IMG/VR virus record: IMGVR_UViG_3300041964_000082
Span: 30,715 to 94,714 of that record
Length of the DNA: 64,000 nt
Direction: 5' to 3' (one strand)
From: a virus
The position numbers were made by a program, and so were the translations under genes. Below the pieces are notes generated by a model. The model did not search any database. It saw only the letters and a list, made by a program, of their open reading frames with translations, and had not been told where the DNA came from. The stretch's first letter is position 1. Each line of letters opens with the position of its first letter. Of this stretch, positions 8,020 to 15,556 are shown in pieces.

Positions 8020-9161
8020 TACGCTGTTGCCTCCTGTAGGTTAAAAATAGTGAGTTGCTGGCAGCCGTCCGCAACCTTGAGCAGCTTGGGTTTGCTGACT
8101 CCAGGCGCGTGTTTTTCTAGCCATTCTTCGCGCTCTTGCTCAGAAGGCAAATACTTAAAATGTCCTAGCCGCTGGCAGCATCGACTAATCCAGTGCGGAT
8201 CAATTTCAATGCCGATCGCCTGCCTGCCTAAGCTTTTCGCAGCGATCAGTGTTGAGCCTGATCCGGCAAAGCAATCGAGTACGACAGCGTTCGATCGAGT
8301 GGACGCGCTAATGATGTGTTGCAGCAGTTCTAGCGGCTTTTCGCAGGGGTGCTTACCTGGATATGCGCCAACGGTCGGAAATGTCCAAACATCGGTGTAT
8401 GGCACGTCAGCAGTGACAGAGAAGGGGCGGCGTAGCGATTCGTATTCTTGGCGTAGCGATTCGTATTCTTGGCGTAGCGATTCGTAGCTGCGTTCAAAGT
8501 AGCCGGGGAATGCTAGCTGGAGTTTTGCGTAGTGTTCTGGTGTTGGACAGTTCTTACCCTTCTCCCAGTTAGAGCAAGCACCCCCATGATTTACAGTGCC
8601 GTATGCCCCTACAACCTCGGTTAACTGCTTCGATGACAGCTTATGCTCCGCTCTAATTTGTTTAATGTAGTTACCCCAAACCGCTTGCGCTGCTTCGTCG
8701 CATTTAGACCAGTAACCGCTTTCATCTTTTGCGCCTTCATCAGATCCATAGTGTTCGCAAAAAATAATAGATTCCGTGTTAGGCAGAAACGATCGAACCT
8801 GCTCTTTGTCTGCACACCAATTTCTATTCCCGTTGGACTTGTACCAGCGGATGCTATTCAGCACATTAAATCGATCGCCCAACATCACCTCAACTCTTGC
8901 TGCCATTCTCGGAGAGGCAAAACAGTAGAGCGAGCCATTCGGCCTTAGCAGTCTTTGCCACTGCTCAGCGACTTTATCTAGCCAAGACAGGAAAGCTGCG
9001 GGCTTCTCCCACTGACAATCCCACCATTCATCTTTTTTCACCTGAAAAAAAGGTGGATCTGTGAGGATTAGATCGACACTGCTATCAGGCAGCGATCGCA
9101 TTACTGCCAAGCAATCGCCCTGGTACAAGCTGATTTGTGGTGTTTCAAAGCACGGTTTCAT
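8019..9161 (-). CDS. Beta-class DNA N4/N6 methyltransferase with internal HTH-like segment
   Basis: 380 aa. Catalytic motif DPPF (motif IV) near residue 36 precedes the SAM-binding motif VVLDCFAGSGSTLIAAKSLG (motif I) near residue 285, the beta-class order of the N6_N4_Mtase family. The central target-recognition region holds an XRE-like helix-turn-helix (IRAEHKLSSKQLTEVVG ... HGGACSNWEKGKNCPTPEHY), then three tandem heptads YESLRQE, likely a short coiled coil. No restriction partner is seen. The HTH may contribute to sequence specificity (inference). Confidence 0.88.
   Translation of the reverse strand: MKPCFETPQISLYQGDCLAVMRSLPDSSVDLILTDPPFFQVKKDEWWDCQWEKPAAFLSWLDKVAEQWQRLLRPNGSLYCFASPRMAARVEVMLGDRFNVLNSIRWYKSNGNRNWCADKEQVRSFLPNTESIIFCEHYGSDEGAKDESGYWSKCDEAAQAVWGNYIKQIRAEHKLSSKQLTEVVGAYGTVNHGGACSNWEKGKNCPTPEHYAKLQLAFPGYFERSYESLRQEYESLRQEYESLRRPFSVTADVPYTDVWTFPTVGAYPGKHPCEKPLELLQHIISASTRSNAVVLDCFAGSGSTLIAAKSLGRQAIGIEIDPHWISRCCQRLGHFKYLPSEQEREEWLEKHAPGVSKPKLLKVADGCQQLTIFNLQEATA
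8431..8487. repeat. Tandem 21-bp repeat inside the methyltransferase gene
   Basis: Unit CGTAGCGATTCGTATTCTTG plus one G, two full copies (8431-8451, 8452-8472) and a third partial copy to 8487. It encodes heptads YESLRQE on the minus strand. Identity at DNA level points to recent duplication or slippage, so copy number may vary between relatives. Confidence 0.85.
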
Positions 9162-9230
9162 CGTTTGCTTTAGATGGTGATTGGTGGGCGGCGATCGCCC
9201 CTCTTTCCTGAAGCGATCGCCTGTCTGCTG

Positions 9231-9338
9231 TTAGTGGGCAGCAGATTGTTTATTGCGGTAGATCTCCTGTAGCTTGGTTGCCACTAGAAACAGCCAAGCG
9301 GAACTGACGAAAAATGCGAGAGCCAATTTCAAGAGCAT
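9231..9338 (-). CDS. Single-pass membrane micropeptide (35 aa)
   Basis: Starts MLLKLALAFFVSSAWLFLVA, one transmembrane helix, then a short basic tail ending KQSAAH. A strong ribosome-binding site (GGAGG, seven bases before ATG) lies within the end of the upstream gene, which it overlaps by 10 bases. Lysis-accessory or membrane-targeting roles are possible but unsupported. Confidence 0.55.
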   Translation of the reverse strand: MLLKLALAFFVSSAWLFLVATKLQEIYRNKQSAAH

Positions 9339-9583
9339 TTCTGTACCTCCTCAAGAGTTTCAGGCGGTGAAACAGCACCCGCAACGCCTGCTCGCTCCCA
9401 AGCGTGTACTCGCCCTAGCACTTCCTGACGTGCCAGCAGCAGAGCATCGATCGCTTGTCGAGATTGCTTCAGCAGAGCGATGTAGGACTGGCAGTCAGGC
9501 GTAATTGCTGAGTTTGCTGCCGATCGTTCAACTGCAACGATTTGAATTCGTAGTTCGTGAATGGGGTGAAGGTCGATCGACAT
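9329..9583 (-). CDS. Hypothetical helical protein (84 aa)
   Basis: Helical sequence around QSYIALLKQSRQAIDALLLA and REVLGRVHAWERAG-like segment; no known domain. It begins directly after the upstream gene stop and overlaps the micropeptide downstream. Confidence 0.6.
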   Translation of the reverse strand: MSIDLHPIHELRIQIVAVERSAANSAITPDCQSYIALLKQSRQAIDALLLARQEVLGRVHAWERAGVAGAVSPPETLEEVQKCS

Positions 9584-9880
9584 CTATTTACCTCCTAGAG
9601 CAAAAGTGTTGTTGTAGATATCACTCACACGCTGAGCTGTGACGATCGCTGCATGATGCCGCCCCAACTGAACGCTTAAACTCCTGTTTCTGGACTGGAG
9701 ATCGTTGTTTCTGGCTTGTAAATCGCTGTTCTCATCCAGCAGATTTCCACAGAGAGATTTGACCGCGGGCTGTAGTTTTGCTGATATCTGCTGACGGTGA
9801 TCGGGGTTTGGTTCTGCTGCGAGTTGAGCGATCGCCTCGCAGATTAGGCGTTGCGCTTCTTCAACAAATTCAGCTTGCAT
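9584..9880 (-). CDS. Hypothetical coiled-coil protein (98 aa)
   Basis: I start at ATG 9880 because AGGAG sits seven bases upstream; a GTG at 9922 overlapping the previous stop (GTGA) is an alternative. Contains a Leu/Asn/Asp repeat NSDLQARNNDLQSRNRSLSV, probably a short coiled coil. Function unknown. Confidence 0.6.
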   Translation of the reverse strand: MQAEFVEEAQRLICEAIAQLAAEPNPDHRQQISAKLQPAVKSLCGNLLDENSDLQARNNDLQSRNRSLSVQLGRHHAAIVTAQRVSDIYNNTFALGGK

Positions 9881-9918
9881 AGAATCTCCTTGCAGTAAAT
9901 TAGGCGGCTGGCTAATCG

Positions 9919-10893
9919 TCACGCTGCATTGCTCCTTTCAGCTCGCTCCAGTTCTCGATCGCACAGTTGCTCGATCGCCTTCTGCGCTCGTTTTTTCAGC
10001 TTCGGTCGAAGTTCGAGCGCTTCATTTGGCGCGTTGGCGCGAAGAACTAGCTCAGAGAGGGTGAATGGCTGATCGGCTGCAATCAACTCGTCTAGAGCCT
10101 TTTGCAAACGAACTACCAAATCAGCCCATTGCTCCTGGGTGTAATAGCGGCGGGCGTGGAAGTGTCCAGTCGTGAGCAATCGCCCTTCCTGCACTAAGCC
10201 TGACAAGGTACACGAAAAGCTTCTCTGAGGCAGATCGGGGTCAAGTTCTTTGATGTCACTGGCAAGCAATCCACCGCCAGATTCTTCGACCATCTGCATT
10301 ACGCGGTCTTTGTTGGTGAACCGTCTTTTTGTTAAGCTGTGTGCCTTTATAGGCTTGCTGCTGTAGATGTAGTGATGACTCTTTTTGGCGCGATCGCGGT
10401 AGATCTGCCCCTCTTGCGCCAGTACAGTCAAAAACTGTGTCAGTGATGCAGGCGGTAAGATGCCTTCTTTCCGGCAGCGCGAAGTCAGAGTGGCGGTAGT
10501 GCCTGTACCAAACCGCTTAACGATCTGCAGCGTCTGATCCTTTTCGTCGTCCTCGCTGATAGGTTGCAGTGGCGGTCGTTCGATCGTGAGCCGTGCAGAC
10601 TTTGCCGCTAAGTCAGGAAGAACAATTTTTAACTTGCCACCGCAACCGTCATTTACCAGGTCAAAGCACGATCGACACAAGAACCGAGTATTCCACTGAT
10701 GCCCGTGATCAGTCTCGGTGACGATCTTTGCTGCGGCAGACTTGAAATCAGGCAGGCCACAGTAACGGCATAGTGCGCAGCTTTGATATGGCTGAGCGAC
10801 CGCGAACTTGTGAATAGTGCTGTAGGTGCGATCGATCTTGGCGGCAGTAATCCACCCATTCAGGGCTTGAGCAGGATTGCGGGGTTTCATCAA
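9919..10893 (-). CDS. Zinc-ribbon and winged-helix hypothetical protein (324 aa)
   Basis: N-terminal region has two Cys knuckles (CALCRYCG near residue 40 and CRSCFD near residue 74) with an intervening DHGHQ, typical of a structural zinc site. Two later segments look like winged helices: VKRFGTGTTATLTSRCRKE with a following LAQEGQIYRDR wing, and VMQMVEESGGGLLASDIKE with LVQEGRLLTTG. It probably binds nucleic acid. Adjacent genes overlap by about four bases on both sides. Confidence 0.6.
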   Translation of the reverse strand: MMKPRNPAQALNGWITAAKIDRTYSTIHKFAVAQPYQSCALCRYCGLPDFKSAAAKIVTETDHGHQWNTRFLCRSCFDLVNDGCGGKLKIVLPDLAAKSARLTIERPPLQPISEDDEKDQTLQIVKRFGTGTTATLTSRCRKEGILPPASLTQFLTVLAQEGQIYRDRAKKSHHYIYSSKPIKAHSLTKRRFTNKDRVMQMVEESGGGLLASDIKELDPDLPQRSFSCTLSGLVQEGRLLTTGHFHARRYYTQEQWADLVVRLQKALDELIAADQPFTLSELVLRANAPNEALELRPKLKKRAQKAIEQLCDRELERAERSNAA

Positions 10894-11162
10894 ACAACCC
10901 TCCCGTCAGCTAGGGGAACGCGGTAGCCACGCCAGCCGGGATAGCTAGCGTCCAAATAGGCGATCGTGTCGTTCCACCAGTCGTAGCCCCTTGAGTAGCC
11001 GAGAAATTTAGCGACCTCTTGAATTGCTCTTTCGACTCGATGAGGTGTTTCGCCGCATTCGTGCTGTAGTTGTTCTAGGAGGGATTCAGGAATCTCGATC
11101 GATCGGGCTTCGATGGGTGAAGCAGGTGTAATCGTTCGTACGAGTGTGCTAATCTGCGGCAT
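10890..11162 (-). CDS. Hypothetical protein (90 aa)
   Basis: ATG chosen at 11162 (MPQISTLVRTITPAS); the open frame continues further upstream into a neighbouring gene. Contains LLEQLQHECGETPHRVERAI and GYSRGYDWWNDTIAYLD. No domain recognised and the ribosome-binding site is weak. It overlaps the zinc/winged-helix gene by 4 bases. Confidence 0.5.
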   Translation of the reverse strand: MPQISTLVRTITPASPIEARSIEIPESLLEQLQHECGETPHRVERAIQEVAKFLGYSRGYDWWNDTIAYLDASYPGWRGYRVPLADGRVV

Positions 11163-11220
11163 GTTATTTGCAAGTTTGTTTGGGTCATGGGGCGGGCTGA
11201 ATGCCCGCTTTTTCTTTGGC

Positions 11221-11858
11221 CTAGAGAAAAGTTTCAGACGCTCCTGGCTTGCCGGGGCGAATGTCGTAAACACAATCGCTAATCTGACGCCCTGAGACAG
11301 CTACGCCGTTCTTCAGATAGGCCACGCGACCTTGAATCAGATAGCGATGGTGGATGTGGCAATCCAGCCGCTTAAAGTAGTCACCCCGCGCTTTGCTCTG
11401 GAACACATCGCAGGGCAGCAAGTAGAGCAGGCGGGCGTGTTCGTAAGAGCGATCGAGCAGTTCAAGACTGCGCTCGAGAATGCCGATCGCCCCTCCATCG
11501 CCTCTAGACAGGCAATTAGCACGAACAGAAGCGCGATCGCCTCTTCGCTGTACAGCGCTTGGAATTTGCCACTGCGGACGCTTACTATGTCCCACTGGAT
11601 GGGATGCTCGATCGTCAGCGGCAGTTGATGCAAGCGAAACATGCGCTTGAAAATGATGCACACCTCAATCAAGTCGGCGCGATCGGGTTTGGCTGCGTTC
11701 TCAAGCTCGTAGCCGCAAAGCTCGTTGTCTAGCCAAAAGCTTTGATTGCCTTCCAGCATCGAATCTGTGCGGATGCACAGATTGGGTTTGACTGCTGCCA
11801 GTTGATCGAGCAGCGCGGTTAAATCAATCGTTGCAACTGGTGCGTTTGTATCAGTCAT
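11221..11858 (-). CDS. Hypothetical protein with Cys/His-rich C-terminus (one apparent indel)
   Basis: About 212 residues across two frames: MTDTNAPVATIDLTALLDQL to ACLEAMEG, then AIGILERSLELLDRSYEHA to PGASETFL. The break is at GGGG near 11490; GGGGG gives the continuous reading MEGAIGIL. The C-terminal part contains KRLDCHIHHRYLIQG. No domain recognised. A strong hairpin terminator lies just upstream. Confidence 0.55.
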
Positions 11859-11887
11859 CGTTATAATACGGGTGTGGTTTGTACTCA

Positions 11888-11932
11888 ACAAAAGCCCCGA
11901 TCGCGTTACCACTGCCCGATCGGGGCTTTTGT
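11888..11932. terminator. Bidirectional intrinsic terminator
   Basis: Perfect 16-bp inverted repeat, ACAAAAGCCCCGATCG (11888-11903) and its complement (11917-11932), 13-base loop, T-rich on both sides. It sits after the small leftward HTH gene (11937-12104). Confidence 0.75.
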
Positions 11933-11936
11933 TTGT

Positions 11937-12104
11937 CTATGCGGCAGATTGTTGAGAAGCTTGCTTGAGTTGTCGCCATTCACGACGAAACCGGACGACA
12001 GTTGCCCTAGAGACAGGGACGCGATCAGGGATGCTGTCGATGACAACGCCGCGATCGAATAATTGAAAAACCTGTTGCTTGAGAGCCTGTGTTGCTACTG
12101 CCAT
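11937..12104 (-). CDS. Small helix-turn-helix protein (55 aa)
   Basis: Contains a resolvase-like helix-turn-helix: FDRGVVIDSIPDRVPVSRA then TVVRFRREWRQLKQ. The size suggests a regulator or DNA-binding accessory. No clear ribosome-binding site. It lies between a minus-strand intrinsic terminator upstream (12131-12150) and a strong terminator downstream, so its expression may depend on reading through the first (inference). Confidence 0.55.
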   Translation of the reverse strand: MAVATQALKQQVFQLFDRGVVIDSIPDRVPVSRATVVRFRREWRQLKQASQQSAA

Positions 12105-12130
12105 AGGTTCAATTGAGCATTTGAGCGGTT

Positions 12131-12150
12131 AAAAAGACCCCGAAAGTGGG
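12131..12150 (-). terminator. Intrinsic terminator in the leftward leader
   Basis: On the minus strand GACCCC, short loop, GGGGTC, then TTTTT. It stands about 70 bases downstream of the leftward promoter and 27 bases before the small HTH gene, so transcripts should stop before the gene unless termination is prevented. Confidence 0.6.
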
Positions 12151-12215
12151 GTCAGAAGCTTTTGTATTGCCGAAGGAGGAGACGCCGGAGCAGCGGTTAG
12201 CATGTCCGGTGCGCT
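12131..12215 (-). ncRNA. Candidate short leader RNA of the repressor region
   Basis: Inferred only from the spacing of a promoter-like pair (TTGACG 12250-12245, 18-base spacer, AAGATA 12226-12221) and the intrinsic terminator at 12131-12150. The product would be about 80 nt and lacks a convincing reading frame. It could be an attenuated leader or a regulatory RNA comparable in position to immunity RNAs of temperate phages. Confidence 0.3.
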
Positions 12216-12220
12216 GGTTC

Positions 12221-12321
12221 TATCTTGGCGTAAAACCGGAACTCCGTCAACTAAAACCGGAGGAGCGGTTTTATAGCTAGTACAACCGTAGTTGTGCATA
12301 AAACCGGAACTCCGGTACACT
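12221..12321. promoter_or_regulatory. Divergent promoters with three operator-like repeats
   Basis: Three copies of TAAAACCGGA: site A at 12231-12247 followed by ACTCCG; site B at 12252-12273 forming TAAAACCG-N6-CGGTTTTA; site C at 12299-12316 forming ACCGGA-AC-TCCGGT. Site A lies in the spacer of a leftward promoter (12221-12250). Site C lies in the spacer of a rightward one (TTGTGC 12292-12297, TACACT 12316-12321). Layout resembles a lambda-type operator set for the repressor gene at 12351. Confidence 0.6.
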
Positions 12322-12350
12322 TGGGTCAGAAAGTGACAGCGTACTGACAT

Positions 12351-13058
12351 ATGGTCAATGAACTGACAGATACCGAGATTGAAAGGAAGCGCTGGTTTTC
12401 CGCCCTGATTGCAGAGTTGCAGGGCGATCGAACACAGGAAGAGCTTGGACTCCAGATCGGTGCAGCGACTTCAACTGTGCAAGATTGGCTGGGCAAAGAT
12501 GGGATCGCCAAGACTGACCCGCATAAGGTGAGAATTCCTTACTGGAGAGCGATCGCGCAGGCTAAGGGCACAACCGTAGATGCCCTGCTCGAAGAGATGA
12601 ACAAAGCGATCGCAGGGGAGGAGTCAGGCGTAAAGCCTGCCCCAAAGTCTGATCGATCGGTCTATGACCAGCTTGCAGAAATGTGCAGTTTGGCAAGTAT
12701 CCTGCAATCCAAGTTGCAGAAATTTGAGAAACAATTGTTAGGGAATGCTATGTGCAGCAACGCCGTTGTCAGGCTGATTCAGGCAGCTTTTGAGGCTAAA
12801 AGGATGTCGGTCAACAACCCGAGTCATATGCGCCGATTTCTCAATGGGGTCGATTTGGAGGATGTATCTGCTGAGGAAATTCGGCTGGTCGCGATCGGGC
12901 GATATCCCCCAAATTCTGAAAACATTCCAGCGATCGCAGCCGCCCTCACGGAATTTACGGGCACTGAATACACCCAAGAAGAGTTAGAGCATCTAAACCT
13001 GCTACCAGTGGATGCGGATCAAGGGCAGGACTGCCGTACCCTCAATCCGATCGACTAG
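12351..13058 (+). CDS. XRE-family repressor-like protein (235 aa)
   Basis: N-terminal helix-turn-helix: DRTQEELGLQIGAATSTVQD-type segment followed by WLGKDGIAK. A central linker carries QSKLQKFEKQLL (coiled), and the C-terminal region (SAEEIRLVAIGRYPPNSENI) resembles a second small helical DNA-binding or dimerisation unit. No LexA-type protease motif is visible. It is the likely master regulator of the operator array directly upstream. Its stop overlaps the convergent neighbour's stop at CTAG. Confidence 0.75.
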   Translation: MVNELTDTEIERKRWFSALIAELQGDRTQEELGLQIGAATSTVQDWLGKDGIAKTDPHKVRIPYWRAIAQAKGTTVDALLEEMNKAIAGEESGVKPAPKSDRSVYDQLAEMCSLASILQSKLQKFEKQLLGNAMCSNAVVRLIQAAFEAKRMSVNNPSHMRRFLNGVDLEDVSAEEIRLVAIGRYPPNSENIPAIAAALTEFTGTEYTQEELEHLNLLPVDADQGQDCRTLNPID

Positions 13059-13753
13059 CCCGCTTGGGTTTTCAGGCTCTTAGCGTAGTTCTGCCAGTAT
13101 CCGGTCTGCCAGCAATCGCCTTCTTTGACCGTTACAATAACTTCGCCTTCTGCCAAACTAAAGACGCGATTGTGAAGCAGCCAGTTCATATCCTGCCAGC
13201 GATTTTCGTAGGAAACCTGCTGCTCCTCTCCTGTCTCCAAGAACTGCTCAATTGCCTGACGACGCGGCATGGCGATCGCTTCTGCCCAGACACTAAGCGG
13301 CTGTCCGATTAGTTCGTTGATCCGTCGGTTGAATTGCTTTTCAGCGAATTCGTATTTTGCAGCCAAGCACGGAAAGCCTTTGTCACGATCTGCGCTATAG
13401 ACGATCGCGCACCCTTCCAACCTTTTAAACAAGAGTGGATTTGCCCTAGCCCACGAACTTAAAAAATCTGTTTGAGTTTGCATTTTGTCCTCAGTAATGT
13501 ACGGCTGATTTAATTGAAGGACATTGTTAGTCGCGGCGTACAGACGGTTATTGACCCGAATTACTACGCGCTTTTGCTGAAGTGCTGGGGGGTGGCTTTT
13601 CCAATCTAGCGATCGCCATAGCCGATCGGCTGATTTTACGTCAGGACAGTTAACTAAATATTCATCATCTAAAGAGCAAAATTCTAGACGCCTATAGTCT
13701 TGATCTTGCTGGAGCCAATTCAGAAACTCGGAGTTGGTATGGGAGTCAGTCAT
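13055..13753 (-). CDS. PAS-like regulatory protein (232 aa)
   Basis: Start chosen at ATG 13753 (MTDSHTNSEFLNWL). The C-terminal half resembles a PAS sensor domain: CAIVYSADRDKGFPCLAAK, then FNRRINELIGQPLSVWAEA, a variable part, and strand-rich VFSLAEGEVIVTV. It lacks an obvious output domain. Convergent with the repressor gene and overlapping it at the stop codons, so each may affect the other's mRNA. Ligand and role unknown. Confidence 0.45.
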   Translation of the reverse strand: MTDSHTNSEFLNWLQQDQDYRRLEFCSLDDEYLVNCPDVKSADRLWRSLDWKSHPPALQQKRVVIRVNNRLYAATNNVLQLNQPYITEDKMQTQTDFLSSWARANPLLFKRLEGCAIVYSADRDKGFPCLAAKYEFAEKQFNRRINELIGQPLSVWAEAIAMPRRQAIEQFLETGEEQQVSYENRWQDMNWLLHNRVFSLAEGEVIVTVKEGDCWQTGYWQNYAKSLKTQAG

Positions 13754-13853
13754 GATCACGATCGTTGCTAACGGGAGTACGGTTCTTGCTGGGCTGTGGG
13801 GCTTAGCCAGTGATCCGCCGTCATGCCTCGCTGAGGATTTCGACAGTTCCATA

Positions 13854-14247
13854 ATTGTCGAGACTGCGATCGATCTCTGATCAACCTGGCCTCAAGCAAT
13901 CAAGTTTTGCTAATTTCTTTCCCTAGCCTACTCGTGTTTTTACGGGGAAGACACCCCTTTATCTAAAAAAGTCTCTCTATCTTTTGGATTAGGTAGCATC
14001 TGCTTCACAATTGCTTTCTCATGCGCAGAAGGGCTTTGAGCAATTGTATACGATCGCGCTTCATGAAACTTTTACACAAGGGTGGGCTGAGTCACCTCAT
14101 GGGTGGGTGCGATCGACTGTGAGAAAATAACGGGAAACCGACGCAGCCAAGCTTTGCAAGGGCAGCCGCGTCGGTTTTGTCGTAACTGGACAATTGCACT
14201 CACAGGTTTAGACGTTCGGTTTAGACCAGTGGGTGTAACCCCTCACT
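13854..14247. other. Intergenic region with inverted repeat and terminator
   Basis: No convincing gene. It holds a perfect 9-bp inverted repeat ACAATTGCT (14007-14015) / AGCAATTGT (14039-14047) overlapping a TATACGAT-like sequence, a 19-codon ATG frame (MKLLHKGGLSHLMGGCDRL) ending near 14122, and the hairpin at 14135-14177. A short peptide or RNA transcribed rightward to that terminator is possible but unproven. Confidence 0.4.
14135..14177 (+). terminator. Intrinsic terminator or structured hairpin
   Basis: AAACCGACGC (14135-14144) pairs with GCGTCGGTTT (14168-14177), a 10-bp stem with a 23-base loop, followed by TTGTCGT. It stands upstream of the small XRE gene and has no annotated gene feeding into it. 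Confidence 0.5.
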
Positions 14248-14487
14248 ATGGTAAAACAAGGCGATCGATTTACGTTGGGTGAACTGCGCAGAATTAGGGG
14301 AATAACGCAGCGGCAAGTAGCGGATGCAATGGGCGTCACCGGAAAGGCTGTGAGCGAATGGGAGCGCGGCATTAACGAGCCGCATATCACGCCGCTGCAA
14401 ACGCAGAAAATGATGGAAGCCTATGGCTGTGACACAGTTCAAGAATTGGTAGACGCGGTTGCTGCTTGCCGCCAACAAAATGCGTAA
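14248..14487 (+). CDS. XRE-family regulator (79 aa)
   Basis: Classic helix-turn-helix: LGELRRIRGITQRQVADAMG then VTGKAVSEWERGINEPHI. Cro-like in size. It is the third XRE-type regulator in the window, transcribed against the leftward small-gene operon that ends at 14525. Confidence 0.85.
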   Translation: MVKQGDRFTLGELRRIRGITQRQVADAMGVTGKAVSEWERGINEPHITPLQTQKMMEAYGCDTVQELVDAVAACRQQNA

Positions 14488-14524
14488 AAGCCTTCTGTAG
14501 CCGACGCGATCGAGCGGTCGAATG

Positions 14525-14782
14525 TCAAGCATCGGTGCTGCTCTCTTTATTCGCTTCCTTTCGCTGGCGAATCAGCACCTTCAGATCACCCCAAACCTGA
14601 TAATTGTGAGCGGTGCTGGTAATGCGTTTAACCCATCCTCTCAGCGCTGTATCCCACAATTCGGCAATGACAGCGAAACAGATAAACAGTGCTGCTACTA
14701 GCCCAGCGATCGTGACCGTGGCCACAATGTAAGGCGTAATTGCTTGGCAGAAATTCAAATAGCGAACTGGTAGATCAAGCAT
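14525..14782 (-). CDS. Small membrane protein (85 aa)
   Basis: Start chosen at ATG 14782 with GGAG upstream. One or two transmembrane helices in ITPYIVATVTIAGLVAALF and the following ICFAVIAELW, then a basic cytoplasmic tail. Overlaps the upstream gene by 8 bases. Holin-like size, but no supporting context. Confidence 0.6.
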   Translation of the reverse strand: MLDLPVRYLNFCQAITPYIVATVTIAGLVAALFICFAVIAELWDTALRGWVKRITSTAHNYQVWGDLKVLIRQRKEANKESSTDA

Positions 14783-15089
14783 CGGTGTCACTCCTCAGCG
14801 CAGCAATCTCCATCAATCTAGCTTCCACCATTTCGATCGAAGGGTGCGACTCAAAATCGCCTAAACCTGATACGCGATTTGCCACTGCTAAGGCTTTTGC
14901 GGAAAACAAACCAGGTGAAAACCTCAACCTAAACTGCTCGATGTCTGAATCAAAATAATATTTAGGATTGTCATGCAATACAATTTGAAACGATCCTTGA
15001 TTGTCAATCCCACCCTCTGAGTGTCCTGCAATCCCATAGTAAAGAGCCGTCCTAGGGTAATGCGCTCCACCTGTCCATAGTTCGGTCAT
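14775..15089 (-). CDS. Hypothetical protein (104 aa)
   Basis: Start chosen at ATG 15089 because AGGAG lies six bases before it. Contains YYGIAGHSEGGIDNQGSFQI and PKYYFDSDIEQFRLRFSPG, then a helical C-terminus (EMVEARLMEIAAL). Part of a leftward run whose members end or begin with similar SDTDA/GMLxxx sequences. Function unknown. Confidence 0.6.
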   Translation of the reverse strand: MTELWTGGAHYPRTALYYGIAGHSEGGIDNQGSFQIVLHDNPKYYFDSDIEQFRLRFSPGLFSAKALAVANRVSGLGDFESHPSIEMVEARLMEIAALRSDTDA

Positions 15090-15140
15090 ATTTGCTCCTT
15101 TGTAAAACTCAAAACGGCGGCAAAACCTCACGCCCACAGA

Positions 15141-15323
15141 TCAAGCATCGGTGTCATTCTTCAGCGCAGCGATCGCTGCTTCCATATCTTCTGTACTCGT
15201 CACCTGCTGCACCCGTCTGCCGCGCGGCTGCTCGTACACAGTCCATTGGTCATACTCCCAAACTAGCCAGCGGTTATCACAGGATAGGCGGGCGTTTTGG
15301 GTTTTGAGGAATTGTTCAAGCAT
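15141..15323 (-). CDS. Small hypothetical protein (60 aa)
   Basis: ATG 15323 (MLEQFLKTQNARLSCDNR). Contains WLVWEYDQWTVYEQPRG and a C-terminal STEDMEAAIAAL. Ends in NDTDA, like its neighbour ending SDTDA, which suggests related junction sequence around the next ATG (GATGCTTGA). Confidence 0.55.
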   Translation of the reverse strand: MLEQFLKTQNARLSCDNRWLVWEYDQWTVYEQPRGRRVQQVTSTEDMEAAIAALKNDTDA

Positions 15324-15334
15324 CGCGATCGTCC

Positions 15335-15556
15335 TCACTCCAGTAGTAACGCTTGACGACAATTAGAATTATCTTGCTCATCTTCATCCGCAATCTGAAA
15401 CTTGCCTTCCCACCAAGGATTGCTTGGCTGTGGAATGACAGCTACAGCTTTAACCTCCTGCACTGGATCTGCGCCCTCTTCATGCCCAGGAACGACGATC
15501 AAAAGTTCATCCGGGTATCGATCGAGGATTTCCTTGAGCTGCTTGACGTTAAGCAT
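15335..15556 (-). CDS. Small hypothetical protein (73 aa)
   Basis: ATG 15556 with GGAGG about 11 bases upstream. Contains KQLKEILDRYPDELLIVVPG, a pattern of small phage proteins with an LKxxLxxxPDD-type helix followed by a strand. Overlaps the 3' end of the next upstream frame by 58 bases. Confidence 0.6.
   Translation of the reverse strand: MLNVKQLKEILDRYPDELLIVVPGHEEGADPVQEVKAVAVIPQPSNPWWEGKFQIADEDEQDNSNCRQALLLE

Noticed and set aside
8431-8487. 21-bp direct repeats as a CRISPR array
   Set aside because: Units are contiguous without spacers and encode in-frame heptads in a methyltransferase.
14219-14248. Operator palindrome before the XRE gene at 14248 (AGTGGGTGTAACCCCTCACT)
   Set aside because: Only about six of ten half-site positions match; too weak to list.
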